64,000 bases of DNA. Source: a virus. Shown in pieces: positions 47,308 through 55,006 of this stretch. The position numbers and the translations under genes were made by a program. Location: positions 62,001 to 126,000 of IMG/VR virus record IMGVR_UViG_3300042350_001802. One strand, written 5' to 3'. Positions within the stretch are counted from its first letter, which is position 1, and each line of letters begins with the position of its first letter. Under the pieces are notes generated by a model. That model made no database searches, was not told the origin of the DNA, and worked only from the letters and a program-made list of their open reading frames with translations.

Positions 47308-47674
47308 AGTCTAGTTTTTGTTCGTTAATTTCTTTTAATACTTTTCTACCTTCACCTGGTTTAAACATCCATCCAGCTTGTTCCATATTATCTAAGTAGT
47401 CTTTGATAGTTGGAATAAACCCAATGTCTTCCATAAGATGTTGTTCACCAATAGTTCTTACAGGTACATTTTTACCATCTGAGTTTGTAATAACATATCC
47501 AAATTGTTGCTCACACCAGAAGATACCTTCTGAATGATGTCTAAGAGCGCGATGACGCATGTCTGGATAATGTGCTTTGGTCTCATCAAACCAACTGTGA
47601 ATCTTTATATAGTCTTCCCATTTACCTCCGAACTTGCGCGCGGAGGAAATGGAATGATGATAGGGATGTGACAT
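47285..47674 (-). CDS. DUF6915-like protein
   Basis: A 129-aa protein. It opens MSHPYHHSISSARKFGGKWE, followed by DYIKIHSWFDETKA and RHRALRHHSEGIFW, then VPVRTIGEQHLMEDIG and PTIKDYL. This closely matches the DUF6915 pattern, a family common in bacterial and phage genomes with many conserved His, Asp and Arg residues that suggest a metal-dependent enzyme. Length is about normal for the family. It overlaps the DUF6878-like gene. No function is established to my knowledge. Confidence 0.7.
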   Translation of the reverse strand: MSHPYHHSISSARKFGGKWEDYIKIHSWFDETKAHYPDMRHRALRHHSEGIFWCEQQFGYVITNSDGKNVPVRTIGEQHLMEDIGFIPTIKDYLDNMEQAGWMFKPGEGRKVLKEINEQKLDYVKEETI

Positions 47675-47677
47675 AAT

Positions 47678-47911
47678 TTAGTCTTTTGATAACCAATAAA
47701 TCTCTCTAACTTTTGCTCCTAGTTCTGCATCGTTAGGAGTATTATAAATCATGTGCGCAGGGATTAACATATGTTCACGGTCACTTCCTCTGCTATAACA
47801 TTTAGAACAGAGCTGTCCAGCTCCTTCTATATAACCAACACGCATATCAATATGCGTTTCAAACTCATATGGTGTCTCTACACCACACATAATACAATTG
47901 TCTTTTGCCAT
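47678..47911 (-). CDS. Small zinc-ribbon-like protein
   Basis: The frame opens further upstream, but the ATG at 47911 (M-A-K-D-N-C) is the sensible start and avoids a hydrophobic leader that would overlap the next gene; this gives 77 aa. Two CxxC pairs (CIMCG near residue 6 and CSKC near residue 36) make a treble/zinc-ribbon fold likely, so it may bind nucleic acid or protein. It is encoded between other Cys-rich small genes. Function unknown. Confidence 0.6.
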   Translation of the reverse strand: MAKDNCIMCGVETPYEFETHIDMRVGYIEGAGQLCSKCYSRGSDREHMLIPAHMIYNTPNDAELGAKVREIYWLSKD

Positions 47912-47915
47912 AGTT

Positions 47916-48107
47916 TTATTTTTTATGTTCTTCAGGAGATGTTTCCCAATAATAATCACAACCACGTCCTTCTTCGTAAGGAGCGGATACAAAATAACTC
48001 TGATGAAGATCATCAGGTTCTACTAAAAATCTATAACAGGTGTTCCTATAAGGACACTCTGCATGGGTATTGAAGTCAATACCATTACACATAGTTATAT
48101 CTGGCAT
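47916..48107 (-). CDS. Small Cys-rich protein of a common phage family
   Basis: A 63-aa protein starting MPDITMCNG with C7, C18, C24 and C50 (ECPYRNTCYRF, later QSYFVSAPY and GCDYYW). The D-I-T-M-C...C-P...C-Y-R...C-D-Y-x-W pattern recurs in short proteins of many large phages and probably binds zinc or an Fe-S cluster. Its start overlaps the end of the dNMP kinase gene by 13 bases. Function unknown. Confidence 0.6.
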   Translation of the reverse strand: MPDITMCNGIDFNTHAECPYRNTCYRFLVEPDDLHQSYFVSAPYEEGRGCDYYWETSPEEHKK

Positions 48108-48763
48108 AATAGCTGTTTTACTTGTTCTGTTAAAAATGTAAGATCGCCATCGTTATTTATTACATGGTCAAATTTATATCCATCTAAAGATATTTCTGAA
48201 GGATGATCGTTAATAGGTTTAATACCTGGTCTATTAATACGTACCATTATTCCTCCAGCTTTTTTAATAGCAGCTGCTTCATTAGGAAAACGTGTGTCTG
48301 TAATAATCCAGTTAGGGTATTTAGAACATTTAACAACAGTTCCTTTTTTACTTGTACCACATTCTGACAACTCTTTTTTATAGTCAGACATAAGAGCATT
48401 AACCCAGGTATTATAGTGTAATCCATGTCGTAGAGCATCTGTACCTAGGCGTTGTAGAAGATCTCTTACAGTGATTGGTATACCACGATCACTCCACTCT
48501 GGTCCTAGTTGAGTTTTTTTGAACTCTTGATCTTCAAACTTTTCTGTAGGGATACCTGTAAGTAGACTAGCAATAATCTTTAGCTTTCCAGCAAACTTCT
48601 TAATCTCCCATCCAGACTGATCTTCTAACCACCAATCATGAACATCCGTTCTAGTGATTTCTTTTACTGTCACATCTCCAACATTAGGACAGTTTAAATA
48701 CTGGATAATCTTACCAACTGTATCTTTACCAGATTGGGCATATCCATTTATTCCTATTATCAT
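48095..48763 (-). CDS. Deoxynucleoside monophosphate kinase
   Basis: A 222-aa P-loop kinase. Residues 4-15 (GINGYAQSGKDT) form the Walker A with K13; the D-T pair instead of S-T is typical of phage dNMP and AAA-type nucleoside monophosphate kinases. WIITDTRFPNEAAAIK (about 150-165) is a second family hallmark containing the D-x-R-x-x-N-E/A motif. It would phosphorylate dNMPs using ATP to supply dNTPs for replication. It is placed at the downstream end of the replication genes. Length fits the family. Confidence 0.85.
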   Translation of the reverse strand: MIIGINGYAQSGKDTVGKIIQYLNCPNVGDVTVKEITRTDVHDWWLEDQSGWEIKKFAGKLKIIASLLTGIPTEKFEDQEFKKTQLGPEWSDRGIPITVRDLLQRLGTDALRHGLHYNTWVNALMSDYKKELSECGTSKKGTVVKCSKYPNWIITDTRFPNEAAAIKKAGGIMVRINRPGIKPINDHPSEISLDGYKFDHVINNDGDLTFLTEQVKQLLCQI

Positions 48764-48768
48764 ATAAT

Positions 48769-49092
48769 TTAAATTTTAGGGAAAGGTAATGAATCTTTTT
48801 TCCAGTTCAAAGCTTCTTGTGGGGTAATTATTAAACCCTTAACTCTTTTCTGATATTCTCTATGCACCTTACTAAAAGCTTCTTTTGACATATAGTCTGA
48901 GCTTGTTAAGTGATAACCATTACAATGCTGGCATCTATAATATCTTTTTAGAGTTGATTTACCACATGCTTTTTTACTTCTGTTCTTTGATTTGTTGTGC
49001 GATAATTTACTTATTAGTGTTTTTTTAGCATCACCGGGAGTTGGATACCGACATTTTCCAGTGGCACTACATTTAAAAGGATTGTTAATCAT
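48769..49092 (-). CDS. Small zinc-ribbon protein with RYYRCQHC motif
   Basis: A 107-aa basic protein. C8, C14, C43 and then YYRCQHCNGYHLTS (C54, C57, H61) suggest a zinc-binding core; RYPTPGDAKKT near residue 15 precedes a Lys/Ser-rich linker. Similar short proteins with a Y-Y-R-C-x-x-C-x-G-W/Y-H-L-T ending occur in many phages, usually with no known role. It is the gene after a terminator, so may have a separate promoter. Nucleic-acid binding is likely but unproven. Confidence 0.6.
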   Translation of the reverse strand: MINNPFKCSATGKCRYPTPGDAKKTLISKLSHNKSKNRSKKACGKSTLKRYYRCQHCNGYHLTSSDYMSKEAFSKVHREYQKRVKGLIITPQEALNWKKDSLPFPKI

Positions 49093-49105
49093 AGCTTATA
49101 AAATT

Positions 49106-49139
49106 AAAAAAGGGGGAATTTTTGTTTTCCCCCTTTTTT
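49106..49139. terminator. Perfect 13-bp hairpin terminator, bidirectional
   Basis: AAAAAAGGGGGAA (49106-49118) pairs with TTCCCCCTTTTTT (49127-49139) around an eight-base T-rich loop. The minus strand ends in a T-run, so it would terminate the transcript of the DUF932-like gene. Confidence 0.85.
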
Positions 49140-49141
49140 GT

Positions 49142-50029
49142 TTAGAATAAATCTAGTATATCTGCTTCTGTAGGACTTGTATCAGGTTCTTTAACCTCAA
49201 GTTGTCCTCTATCATCTACAGAGAAACCAGCACTATCACATTCTGGACCCTCATCTATTGGATCTACAGGTACCAATATACCTGAACCACCACTCATACC
49301 AAACTCATTTGCAAAAAACTTATGTAGGTCAGTATGTCTTTTAATCCAGTTACGTGGAGAGTCTTCTTTGAAAGCATGAGTAGCATAGTTATATACAGCC
49401 CATGCATTCATAGGACTAACACCATAATCGAATGTAGATTTATCCATCTCACGCTTCATAATATTAAGCTGTGTTGATGTAATAATCTGATCATACAAAT
49501 ACATTCTACCAATCATCTCAGAAACTTGTTTAAGAGTAAGATCGTGAGTCTTTAACTTATCTCTATCCTCTACAAGTTTTGTAAAAATGGAAGATGCTGA
49601 TTTAATATAGTCTACAATATGACTCAATGCATCTTCGTCTGCTGTACCTGTATGCTTACGACGATAAGCAGCAAGATCACCTGCCACCATACCATTTGCA
49701 CATACAAATACATGAGCACCAATAGCGTATTTAAAACTCACTTGTTTATTGTAGCTATTTTGCCATGCGAGCATCAGTCCCATCTCTGAATCACCACCAA
49801 ACTCAAGATGGTACTCACCAGATCCGATGAGTCCATCCATAGAGCTACGATAGTTGTGTTTTTTAATAGTAAAGTTTTGTTTTTCAAGAACACCTAATGT
49901 ATGTTCAATTATAACTTTATGCGAGATTGGTGTATAACTATCCGTTTTTTCAGGGATAGGTGCATTTAAAAGCTTATACAACGCTGAATCTTGCATATCT
50001 GCGCTAAGATCTAACTTAAGTTGTGACAT
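49142..50029 (-). CDS. DUF932-like phage/plasmid protein
   Basis: A 295-aa protein. The central part with LMLAWQNSYNKQVSFKYAIG, VFVCANGMVAGD and RRKHTG follows the DUF932 pattern (N-S-x-x-x-x-x-x-F-x-x-A-I-G-x-x-V-F-V-C-x-N-G-M). Such proteins are common in plasmids and phages near recombination and replication genes, with no settled function. The C-terminus is acidic and disordered-looking, ending D-I-L-D-L-F, a tail that could dock on a partner. It lies one base from the polymerase gene and ends the replication operon at a terminator. Confidence 0.7.
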   Translation of the reverse strand: MSQLKLDLSADMQDSALYKLLNAPIPEKTDSYTPISHKVIIEHTLGVLEKQNFTIKKHNYRSSMDGLIGSGEYHLEFGGDSEMGLMLAWQNSYNKQVSFKYAIGAHVFVCANGMVAGDLAAYRRKHTGTADEDALSHIVDYIKSASSIFTKLVEDRDKLKTHDLTLKQVSEMIGRMYLYDQIITSTQLNIMKREMDKSTFDYGVSPMNAWAVYNYATHAFKEDSPRNWIKRHTDLHKFFANEFGMSGGSGILVPVDPIDEGPECDSAGFSVDDRGQLEVKEPDTSPTEADILDLF

Positions 50030-50030
50030 T

Positions 50031-51965
50031 TTAAAATAATTCTAGTTGAGTAAATTTTCTTTTGATTTGTTTATCGATGTTGTGTATCTCCTTATGTATC
50101 TGTTCAAGATAATAATCTTCATTTACATCCAGTTCATCGAAGCTTTTAGCAGATGCTCGATTGTAAATAGTGTGCGTCCATCTACCGGAGTCAACTTGTA
50201 TCTCTCTTTTGTCCACTTTATTTCTTCTAAAGAGTTTAATACCTTTATTAGATATAAAATAGCGATTGGTTTTCTGTAGTTCTGTTTCTTTCATCACACC
50301 CTTATCTACTTCTACAGCAACTATAGACCAGTCACCTTTTGCTTTTATACCACCGCAATAGTCATAGATATCTCTATTACTTTTTAGGTAATCTTTAGGA
50401 TCTGTTCCGTAAACAAAATAGTGATAGATTGCTTTAGGAATAATAAGGAAAGATTTATTCTTATGTAGTATTGCCACCTTCTTTTCTGTCTGGTCTTTCC
50501 ATTCAAATCTACCTTTACACTTTGGTTCTTTTTTAGGATTATCATACATAGCAATGTAGTTATTTACATCTGCCAATATAATTTTCTTATACTCATCGTG
50601 TTCTAGCTGTAGACTTGTAAGTCTTTCCCATTCTTCACATATCTCCTTATACTTATCCTTGAAAGTCTTAGGAATCATAACTTCGAGACCATCTGTATTC
50701 ACCATTATCGGTATAGCACCGGGTATTCTTTCAACAAGCATCTCTAATAGTTTAGTTAGAAGAAGCTGACCGTTGATAGTAATACTCATAGTGAGTTGCG
50801 GATCATACAGGAAACTGTTCTCATCATTACTTAATCCGTATGTAGCATTAAGAATAATTTTAAAGACATAGTTTTTAGGATCAGACTTAGGATATTTCTT
50901 TCTTTCCTCAAAGAACCATTCATACAGATTGCAAAACTGGTTTTGATCTAGATGTGCTGGTGCTAACTTATTTCTAATAGCTAGATTAGGATAGAATGAT
51001 GTGACATCCGATGTCATAATTGTATATCCATCTTTAGCTTCATAAATACCAGATTCTCTAGCAGCATGTACACCACCCAGTCCATAGTATATTTCCATGT
51101 TCTTATACTTGACCATATGGTTTAAGCTACCTTTCGTTTCTGTTACCACCTTACCTCTAAAAAACTTATGTAACTCTTTAAAACAGGGAACATCAAAGTT
51201 TATGTATGGAAGTATACATTCCTCTAATGCAACATGTGTTCTAAAAGTTCTAAGTTGTTTTAAATCTGATTTAGAGATACCAGTTTGTTTGCTAAGAAAG
51301 TGTGCAAATAGTTCTCTTGCAATCTTTGTTTCTGATGCTGAGAACAAGTTTATACCGTATTCTTCAGTGAGACTTTTGCGAAGAGCTAACTGTTCACTAC
51401 TTCTCTTGAAGATTTCTTTTGTAGACGCAACGTCATTTATACAATATTTAATGATCTTTTCTAATGTGGGTATATCATCTACAAGTTTATAGTGGGCATG
51501 TGGCATATCTTCCACATTATCCCAATCCATAGAGAATTGTATCCACTTTAGACTAGATCTTTTAGCTGCATTATCCCAGTGATTCATTTTAAATAAATCA
51601 ATCTGTTTAATGAACAGCTTCCACTCTGGAAAATCTGGAGGTTGATCTCTTTCTCTACTAATTACCTTCTGTGCATAATTATAAATAAGGGAAGCTATCT
51701 CATCATTAGATAGATCTTTCCATTCTTCATAATGTGTTAGAATGTATTGAGTGATTTGAGAGTCAAAATGAAGACCATTAAAGGAGATATGCCACTCGTC
51801 GCGTTCTACATTCTCCATAAGAAAAGAAACCAGGTCATCAAATTGAGACCTGGAACTTAGCTTATTTACGACGAATACACGTCTTTTAGATTCCTTATAA
51901 TGTTCAAACACAGCTACGAAACAGTTGCATATTGTTTCGTAGTCCATGATCCAGTGACTTTTCAT
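50031..51965 (-). CDS. Family B DNA polymerase with 3'-5' exonuclease
   Basis: A 644-aa replicative polymerase. The N-terminal exonuclease has D8-Y-E10 (Exo I), N63-x4-D68 (Exo II) and Y174-x3-D178 (Exo III). The polymerase part has motif A D320-VTSFYP, motif B K369-x3-N373-x-x-Y376-G and motif C near 422-426. Motif C reads V-N-T-D-G instead of the usual Y-x-D-T-D-S: the second catalytic Asp (D425) is present but the first is Asn. No protein-priming TPR insertions are obvious. It is compact compared with cellular family B enzymes and sits in the middle of the replication operon. Confidence 0.9.
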   Translation of the reverse strand: MKSHWIMDYETICNCFVAVFEHYKESKRRVFVVNKLSSRSQFDDLVSFLMENVERDEWHISFNGLHFDSQITQYILTHYEEWKDLSNDEIASLIYNYAQKVISRERDQPPDFPEWKLFIKQIDLFKMNHWDNAAKRSSLKWIQFSMDWDNVEDMPHAHYKLVDDIPTLEKIIKYCINDVASTKEIFKRSSEQLALRKSLTEEYGINLFSASETKIARELFAHFLSKQTGISKSDLKQLRTFRTHVALEECILPYINFDVPCFKELHKFFRGKVVTETKGSLNHMVKYKNMEIYYGLGGVHAARESGIYEAKDGYTIMTSDVTSFYPNLAIRNKLAPAHLDQNQFCNLYEWFFEERKKYPKSDPKNYVFKIILNATYGLSNDENSFLYDPQLTMSITINGQLLLTKLLEMLVERIPGAIPIMVNTDGLEVMIPKTFKDKYKEICEEWERLTSLQLEHDEYKKIILADVNNYIAMYDNPKKEPKCKGRFEWKDQTEKKVAILHKNKSFLIIPKAIYHYFVYGTDPKDYLKSNRDIYDYCGGIKAKGDWSIVAVEVDKGVMKETELQKTNRYFISNKGIKLFRRNKVDKREIQVDSGRWTHTIYNRASAKSFDELDVNEDYYLEQIHKEIHNIDKQIKRKFTQLELF

Positions 51966-52379
51966 TTATGATGTAATAATCTTTGGTGCTTCTACAGTTT
52001 CTAATTTAGTCATAAACTTATAGTAATCAAAAGAATCTGCATTACCAGCGTGTGTTTTAATAAAGTTTACGATCTCATCTTTCTCATGAATAAAATATTC
52101 CCAAGGAGTTGACACTTGAACACGTTGTTGTTTAGTAACCTGCTTTAGTCCTCCCTTATCTTTATCTTTTACAGCGACTACACTCACCTCTCCATTCTCA
52201 TCAAGTCTTTCCATCATTGTAAATGTATCTCGTGTACTCTTGCTTAATACTGCAAGAGCTTCTAACTTTGGCATATAGATAGCTTCGTTAAATGGACAAT
52301 CCATATTAACAGGCATTAATCCAAAAGTTTTCTCACCATTTGTAGCTGTAGTGTACAGCATCATGTTTTTTTCTCTCAT
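51966..52379 (-). CDS. Conserved protein of unknown function next to the DNA polymerase
   Basis: A 137-aa protein that starts one base before the polymerase gene and may be coupled to it. Internal Met codons at residues 6 and 7 are alternative starts. It contains FGLMPVNMDCPFNEAIYMP and then a mixed charge C-terminal half (DKDKGGLKQVTKQQRVQ). No motif I recognise. Its tight spacing suggests a replication accessory role, which is inference. Confidence 0.5.
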   Translation of the reverse strand: MREKNMMLYTTATNGEKTFGLMPVNMDCPFNEAIYMPKLEALAVLSKSTRDTFTMMERLDENGEVSVVAVKDKDKGGLKQVTKQQRVQVSTPWEYFIHEKDEIVNFIKTHAGNADSFDYYKFMTKLETVEAPKIITS

Positions 52380-52381
52380 GT

Positions 52382-52963
52382 TTACTTGTTTAAATTTAGG
52401 GATGACAAATCTACGTTAATTGGGGATGTTTTCAAAGTTTCTTTTTCTAAATCAGGTTTGTCTATTAGCTCTTTACCATCCTTAAGAATATCCACTGATA
52501 TATTTAAAAGCTCAGCGTAGTCGTTATAATGTTCAGAAGGATATAAATAGGAAGTAATATAGTCGTAAGTGACAGTTCCAGACTTATAAAAAGACAGTAT
52601 CTCGTTTTTAATTGTTGGAAGAAACTTTGAATAAGACCCTTTCATAAAGTCATCCCATGTGGTCTTGTACTTTGCGTCATTGAATGTAAATAAGTAAATG
52701 CACGTACCATCTTCAAGCTCATAGTAATTGATAAATCTAGGATGTTTTAGAAGATACTGCTTTTCAAGTTCTTGATCTATAGGAGATACAAACTTTTTAT
52801 ATTTACAAACAAGAGTATACTCTTCATTAGGACTATTGCTCCAAGAGACATATGTGCTAATTGGTAGTAGTTTCTTGGAGATCTTAAGCAAGGGATACAA
52901 AAAGAACATGGATTTCTGAAAGTACCCCTTGTTTAAGTTTTTTATTTTACTACGCTTCTCCAT
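52382..52963 (-). CDS. Conserved replication-operon protein of unknown function
   Basis: A 193-aa protein opening with a basic patch then GYFQKSMFFLYPLLKISKK and T-Y-V-S-W, a start seen in proteins from other Bacteroidota phages as far as I recall. The middle has paired Tyr/Phe segments (YYELEDGTCIYLFTFND) and the C-terminus is acidic (SSLNLNK tail after a Glu/Asp-rich region). No catalytic motif is apparent. It is close to both neighbours, in one operon with the polymerase and the nuclease. Confidence 0.5.
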   Translation of the reverse strand: MEKRSKIKNLNKGYFQKSMFFLYPLLKISKKLLPISTYVSWSNSPNEEYTLVCKYKKFVSPIDQELEKQYLLKHPRFINYYELEDGTCIYLFTFNDAKYKTTWDDFMKGSYSKFLPTIKNEILSFYKSGTVTYDYITSYLYPSEHYNDYAELLNISVDILKDGKELIDKPDLEKETLKTSPINVDLSSLNLNK

Positions 52964-52971
52964 AGTGGTGT

Positions 52972-54033
52972 TTATAGGACCACCTCTCCTTTTACAAAGT
53001 CATAAGGCAGAGTGTAGTCTTTGTTAGTGTAATGATAATCTGCCTTCAAAAGTACAGATTGTAACTCAGATGTCCAATTTTTCATTGTTGCTGAGGATAC
53101 AATAAAGGGATACATCTGCAGATTTTTATCTATAACAATAAATCTGAACTCTACTTTGTAACCCTTACGTATTAACTCTTCGTACTTACTAACAACAAGA
53201 AGATTATATATAGCTGCCTGAAGATCATAACGATAGAACTTAATAGACTCAGGAAAATCTTTAAGTGTTTTACTTGTAGTCTTGATATCATTAATGCGGA
53301 TCACTCCATTACCTGGATCAATAACCAGATTATCAATCATACCCTTAAGACCAAATTCAAACTTCTTAAGTTCCATATCTACCTTAACCTCGTTATAAGA
53401 CTCTACAGTTGTCCACCATTCTTCTTTACTATTAGCGTTAATCAACTGACAAATCTCTTTGTTTTCTTTAATCCTTTCAACTATTGCTTTGCATCTTTCG
53501 TATGTATCAAAATCAACATAGGTTTTTCCTTCGCTATTACGTAAGAAGTTCCAATAGTTTACAGTTTCTGCTGTCAGCATTTTTTCTATACGCTGCTCAT
53601 CAGTCTTGAGAGTTTGATAGAGATTGATATCTTTTAAGACATCAATGATAGCATTTGCATGGTCTGCTAGATTAGGTTTATCTTCTGCACCATTAGCAAC
53701 AAGTTCTTTGTTGTGTGCATACACTCTATCAACCACAGCTTTAGCATTATCGCTAGGAAGCTTAGTAGTGGATAGTATAAACTGCTCCTCAAACTTTTCA
53801 GGTTCTAACAGTAGAGCGTGTATCACTTTACCTTCTGTAAGATAGGACTCTAGTTTCTCTTCTTTATCACCTAGCACATATTCTTTATAGAATACTTCTG
53901 GACAATAGAGAAGCTTATTTAAACTACTATACGAGAAATAGAACTTCTTTTCGTAGAAGCTATTCTCCTGTAATACTGTAGAAGGATTAAAACCTTCTAC
54001 AAATTGTTCTGTTGTAATTGTTCCTGTTTTCAT
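52972..54033 (-). CDS. RecB/Cas4-type PD-(D/E)XK exonuclease
   Basis: A 353-aa protein from the ATG at 54033, which lies directly after the previous gene's stop; an ATG at 54051 would overlap that gene. In this numbering, G-K-V-I-H72 is the N-terminal His motif, D234 (GMIDNLVID) and D249-I-K251 form the nuclease core, and a Q-x3-Y motif (YDLQAAIYN, 269-277) follows. These match lambda-exonuclease/RecE/Cas4-like nucleases that resect DNA for recombination. With the Sak4-like ATPase and SSB in the same operon it likely supplies single-strand-annealing recombination. Cys residues for an Fe-S cluster are not evident. Confidence 0.8.
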   Translation of the reverse strand: MKTGTITTEQFVEGFNPSTVLQENSFYEKKFYFSYSSLNKLLYCPEVFYKEYVLGDKEEKLESYLTEGKVIHALLLEPEKFEEQFILSTTKLPSDNAKAVVDRVYAHNKELVANGAEDKPNLADHANAIIDVLKDINLYQTLKTDEQRIEKMLTAETVNYWNFLRNSEGKTYVDFDTYERCKAIVERIKENKEICQLINANSKEEWWTTVESYNEVKVDMELKKFEFGLKGMIDNLVIDPGNGVIRINDIKTTSKTLKDFPESIKFYRYDLQAAIYNLLVVSKYEELIRKGYKVEFRFIVIDKNLQMYPFIVSSATMKNWTSELQSVLLKADYHYTNKDYTLPYDFVKGEVVL

Positions 54034-54034
54034 A

Positions 54035-54211
54035 TTAATCCCAGTCATCAATGTTTTCTGCTTCGTTAAAAGCTAAATAAAATGTAGATCCGTCAATAAG
54101 GTCAAGGTAGATGCACCCGGTAGGGTCACATTCTACTTTAACTACGTTTTCAATATCAAAGGGAACATCCAGAAACTTTTTGATGTTATCCCAAAATAGT
54201 TGCTCTGTCAT
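54035..54211 (-). CDS. Small acidic protein (58 aa)
   Basis: Translated by hand: M-T-E-Q-L-F-W-D-N-I at the start, GCIYLDLIDGSTFYLAFNEA in the C-terminal half, ending D-D-W-D before TAA. It is strongly acidic (D/E-rich) with a small beta-sheet pattern. The stop is two bases before the nuclease ATG and the start overlaps the preceding gene by four bases (ATGA), a typical coupled junction, so it is likely expressed. Function unknown; it may be a partner of the nuclease. Confidence 0.55.
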   Translation of the reverse strand: MTEQLFWDNIKKFLDVPFDIENVVKVECDPTGCIYLDLIDGSTFYLAFNEAENIDDWD

Positions 54212-54390
54212 GAGTTTTCAATTTTGTTCCATACTTCTTTTCTTTCTAAAAATGTACGGATGCGATCTGCTGTATTTTTATCTGTAGTGAGAGCTTCAGT
54301 CATTGCTAAAAAATCATGTAGCTCATCTATTTCCCTACTTATGTCTTTTAACTTAAGTAGGATTCTTTCAAGTTTTTCTTTGTTCATCAT
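54208..54390 (-). CDS. Small coiled-coil protein (60 aa)
   Basis: A 60-aa charged protein with heptad-like spacing (KLERILLKLKDISREIDELH) suggesting a single coiled coil and a second helix. It overlaps the next gene by four bases. No family is recognised. The compact tight operon arrangement supports it being a real gene. Confidence 0.5.
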   Translation of the reverse strand: MMNKEKLERILLKLKDISREIDELHDFLAMTEALTTDKNTADRIRTFLERKEVWNKIENS

Positions 54391-54396
54391 GTTTGA

Positions 54397-54624
54397 TTAT
54401 TTAAAAGGTGGTGGTTTAAGATTTTCTCCTGTTGATGGATTACCATATACACGTATATCATTTTGATCTACTGTGCGAAGTTCTCCAGTCTTATATATTC
54501 TGACTATAAATTGTGGGTTAGAATGTATAGATCCTGCTATCATAAATACAGCAACTCCATATCCTAATCCTTTTACCTCAACATCAAATGGATTGAGGAT
54601 TTCATGGATGCTTTGTACTATCAT
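54397..54624 (-). CDS. Small beta-rich conserved protein (75 aa)
   Basis: The frame opens at 54690, but an internal ATG at 54624 gives a 75-aa product (M-I-V-Q-S-I-H) with a 23-base overlap with the HNH gene instead of about 90. The pattern N-P-F-D-V-E-V-K-G-x-G-Y-G-V-A and later IYKTGELRTV with D-I-R-V resembles a family of short phage proteins with alternating beta strands. Function unknown. Confidence 0.5.
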   Translation of the reverse strand: MIVQSIHEILNPFDVEVKGLGYGVAVFMIAGSIHSNPQFIVRIYKTGELRTVDQNDIRVYGNPSTGENLKPPPFK

Positions 54625-55006
54625 CCTTTTCTTGTTTTGTTTTTTTATCGTGACATTTGGAACATAAAACTTGTAACCCATCAATCTCACAGAATAATCT
54701 TTCTACAAATCCGGGAAGATCATTAGCACAGCGTAGAGTACCTGCAGGGGTAATGTGATCAACATTTACATGTTTATCAGGAAACCATTGTTGACACTGC
54801 TTACACTGGTATTCAAACTTCTGACGCTTGTTAGGTCCTTTATATGGACGACGAGCTTTTAGTTTGCACTGTGTAATAGGTTTCCACCATCTAGACTTTT
54901 GACGGAGAGCACTTCGGATAAAACTCCAAAATGCAGACTCCGTCATAGTACCAGAATTACGAGGTTTAGCTACTCGTGGTTTCTTTATCTTCCTTCTCTT
55001 TGTCAT
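54602..55006 (-). CDS. HNH endonuclease
   Basis: A 134-aa protein with a strongly basic N-terminus (MTKRRKIKKPRVAKPRNSGT). YQCKQC (C68, C71) and LCSKCHDKK (C115, C118) form the zinc-binding treble clef; VNVDHITPAG (D83, H84) is the HNH catalytic core. It can cut double-stranded DNA with one metal. Being embedded between replication genes with tight overlaps, it may be a true operon component rather than a free homing gene. The downstream AP2/NUMOD-like small genes may be distant relatives. Well supported. Confidence 0.85.
   Translation of the reverse strand: MTKRRKIKKPRVAKPRNSGTMTESAFWSFIRSALRQKSRWWKPITQCKLKARRPYKGPNKRQKFEYQCKQCQQWFPDKHVNVDHITPAGTLRCANDLPGFVERLFCEIDGLQVLCSKCHDKKTKQEKDDSTKHP

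Noticed and set aside
44611-49139. The GGGG/CCCC hairpins as CRISPR repeats or mobile-element ends
   Set aside because: Each is a single perfect or near-perfect inverted repeat with flanking T-runs at gene ends, and the copies differ in sequence, so they are terminators.
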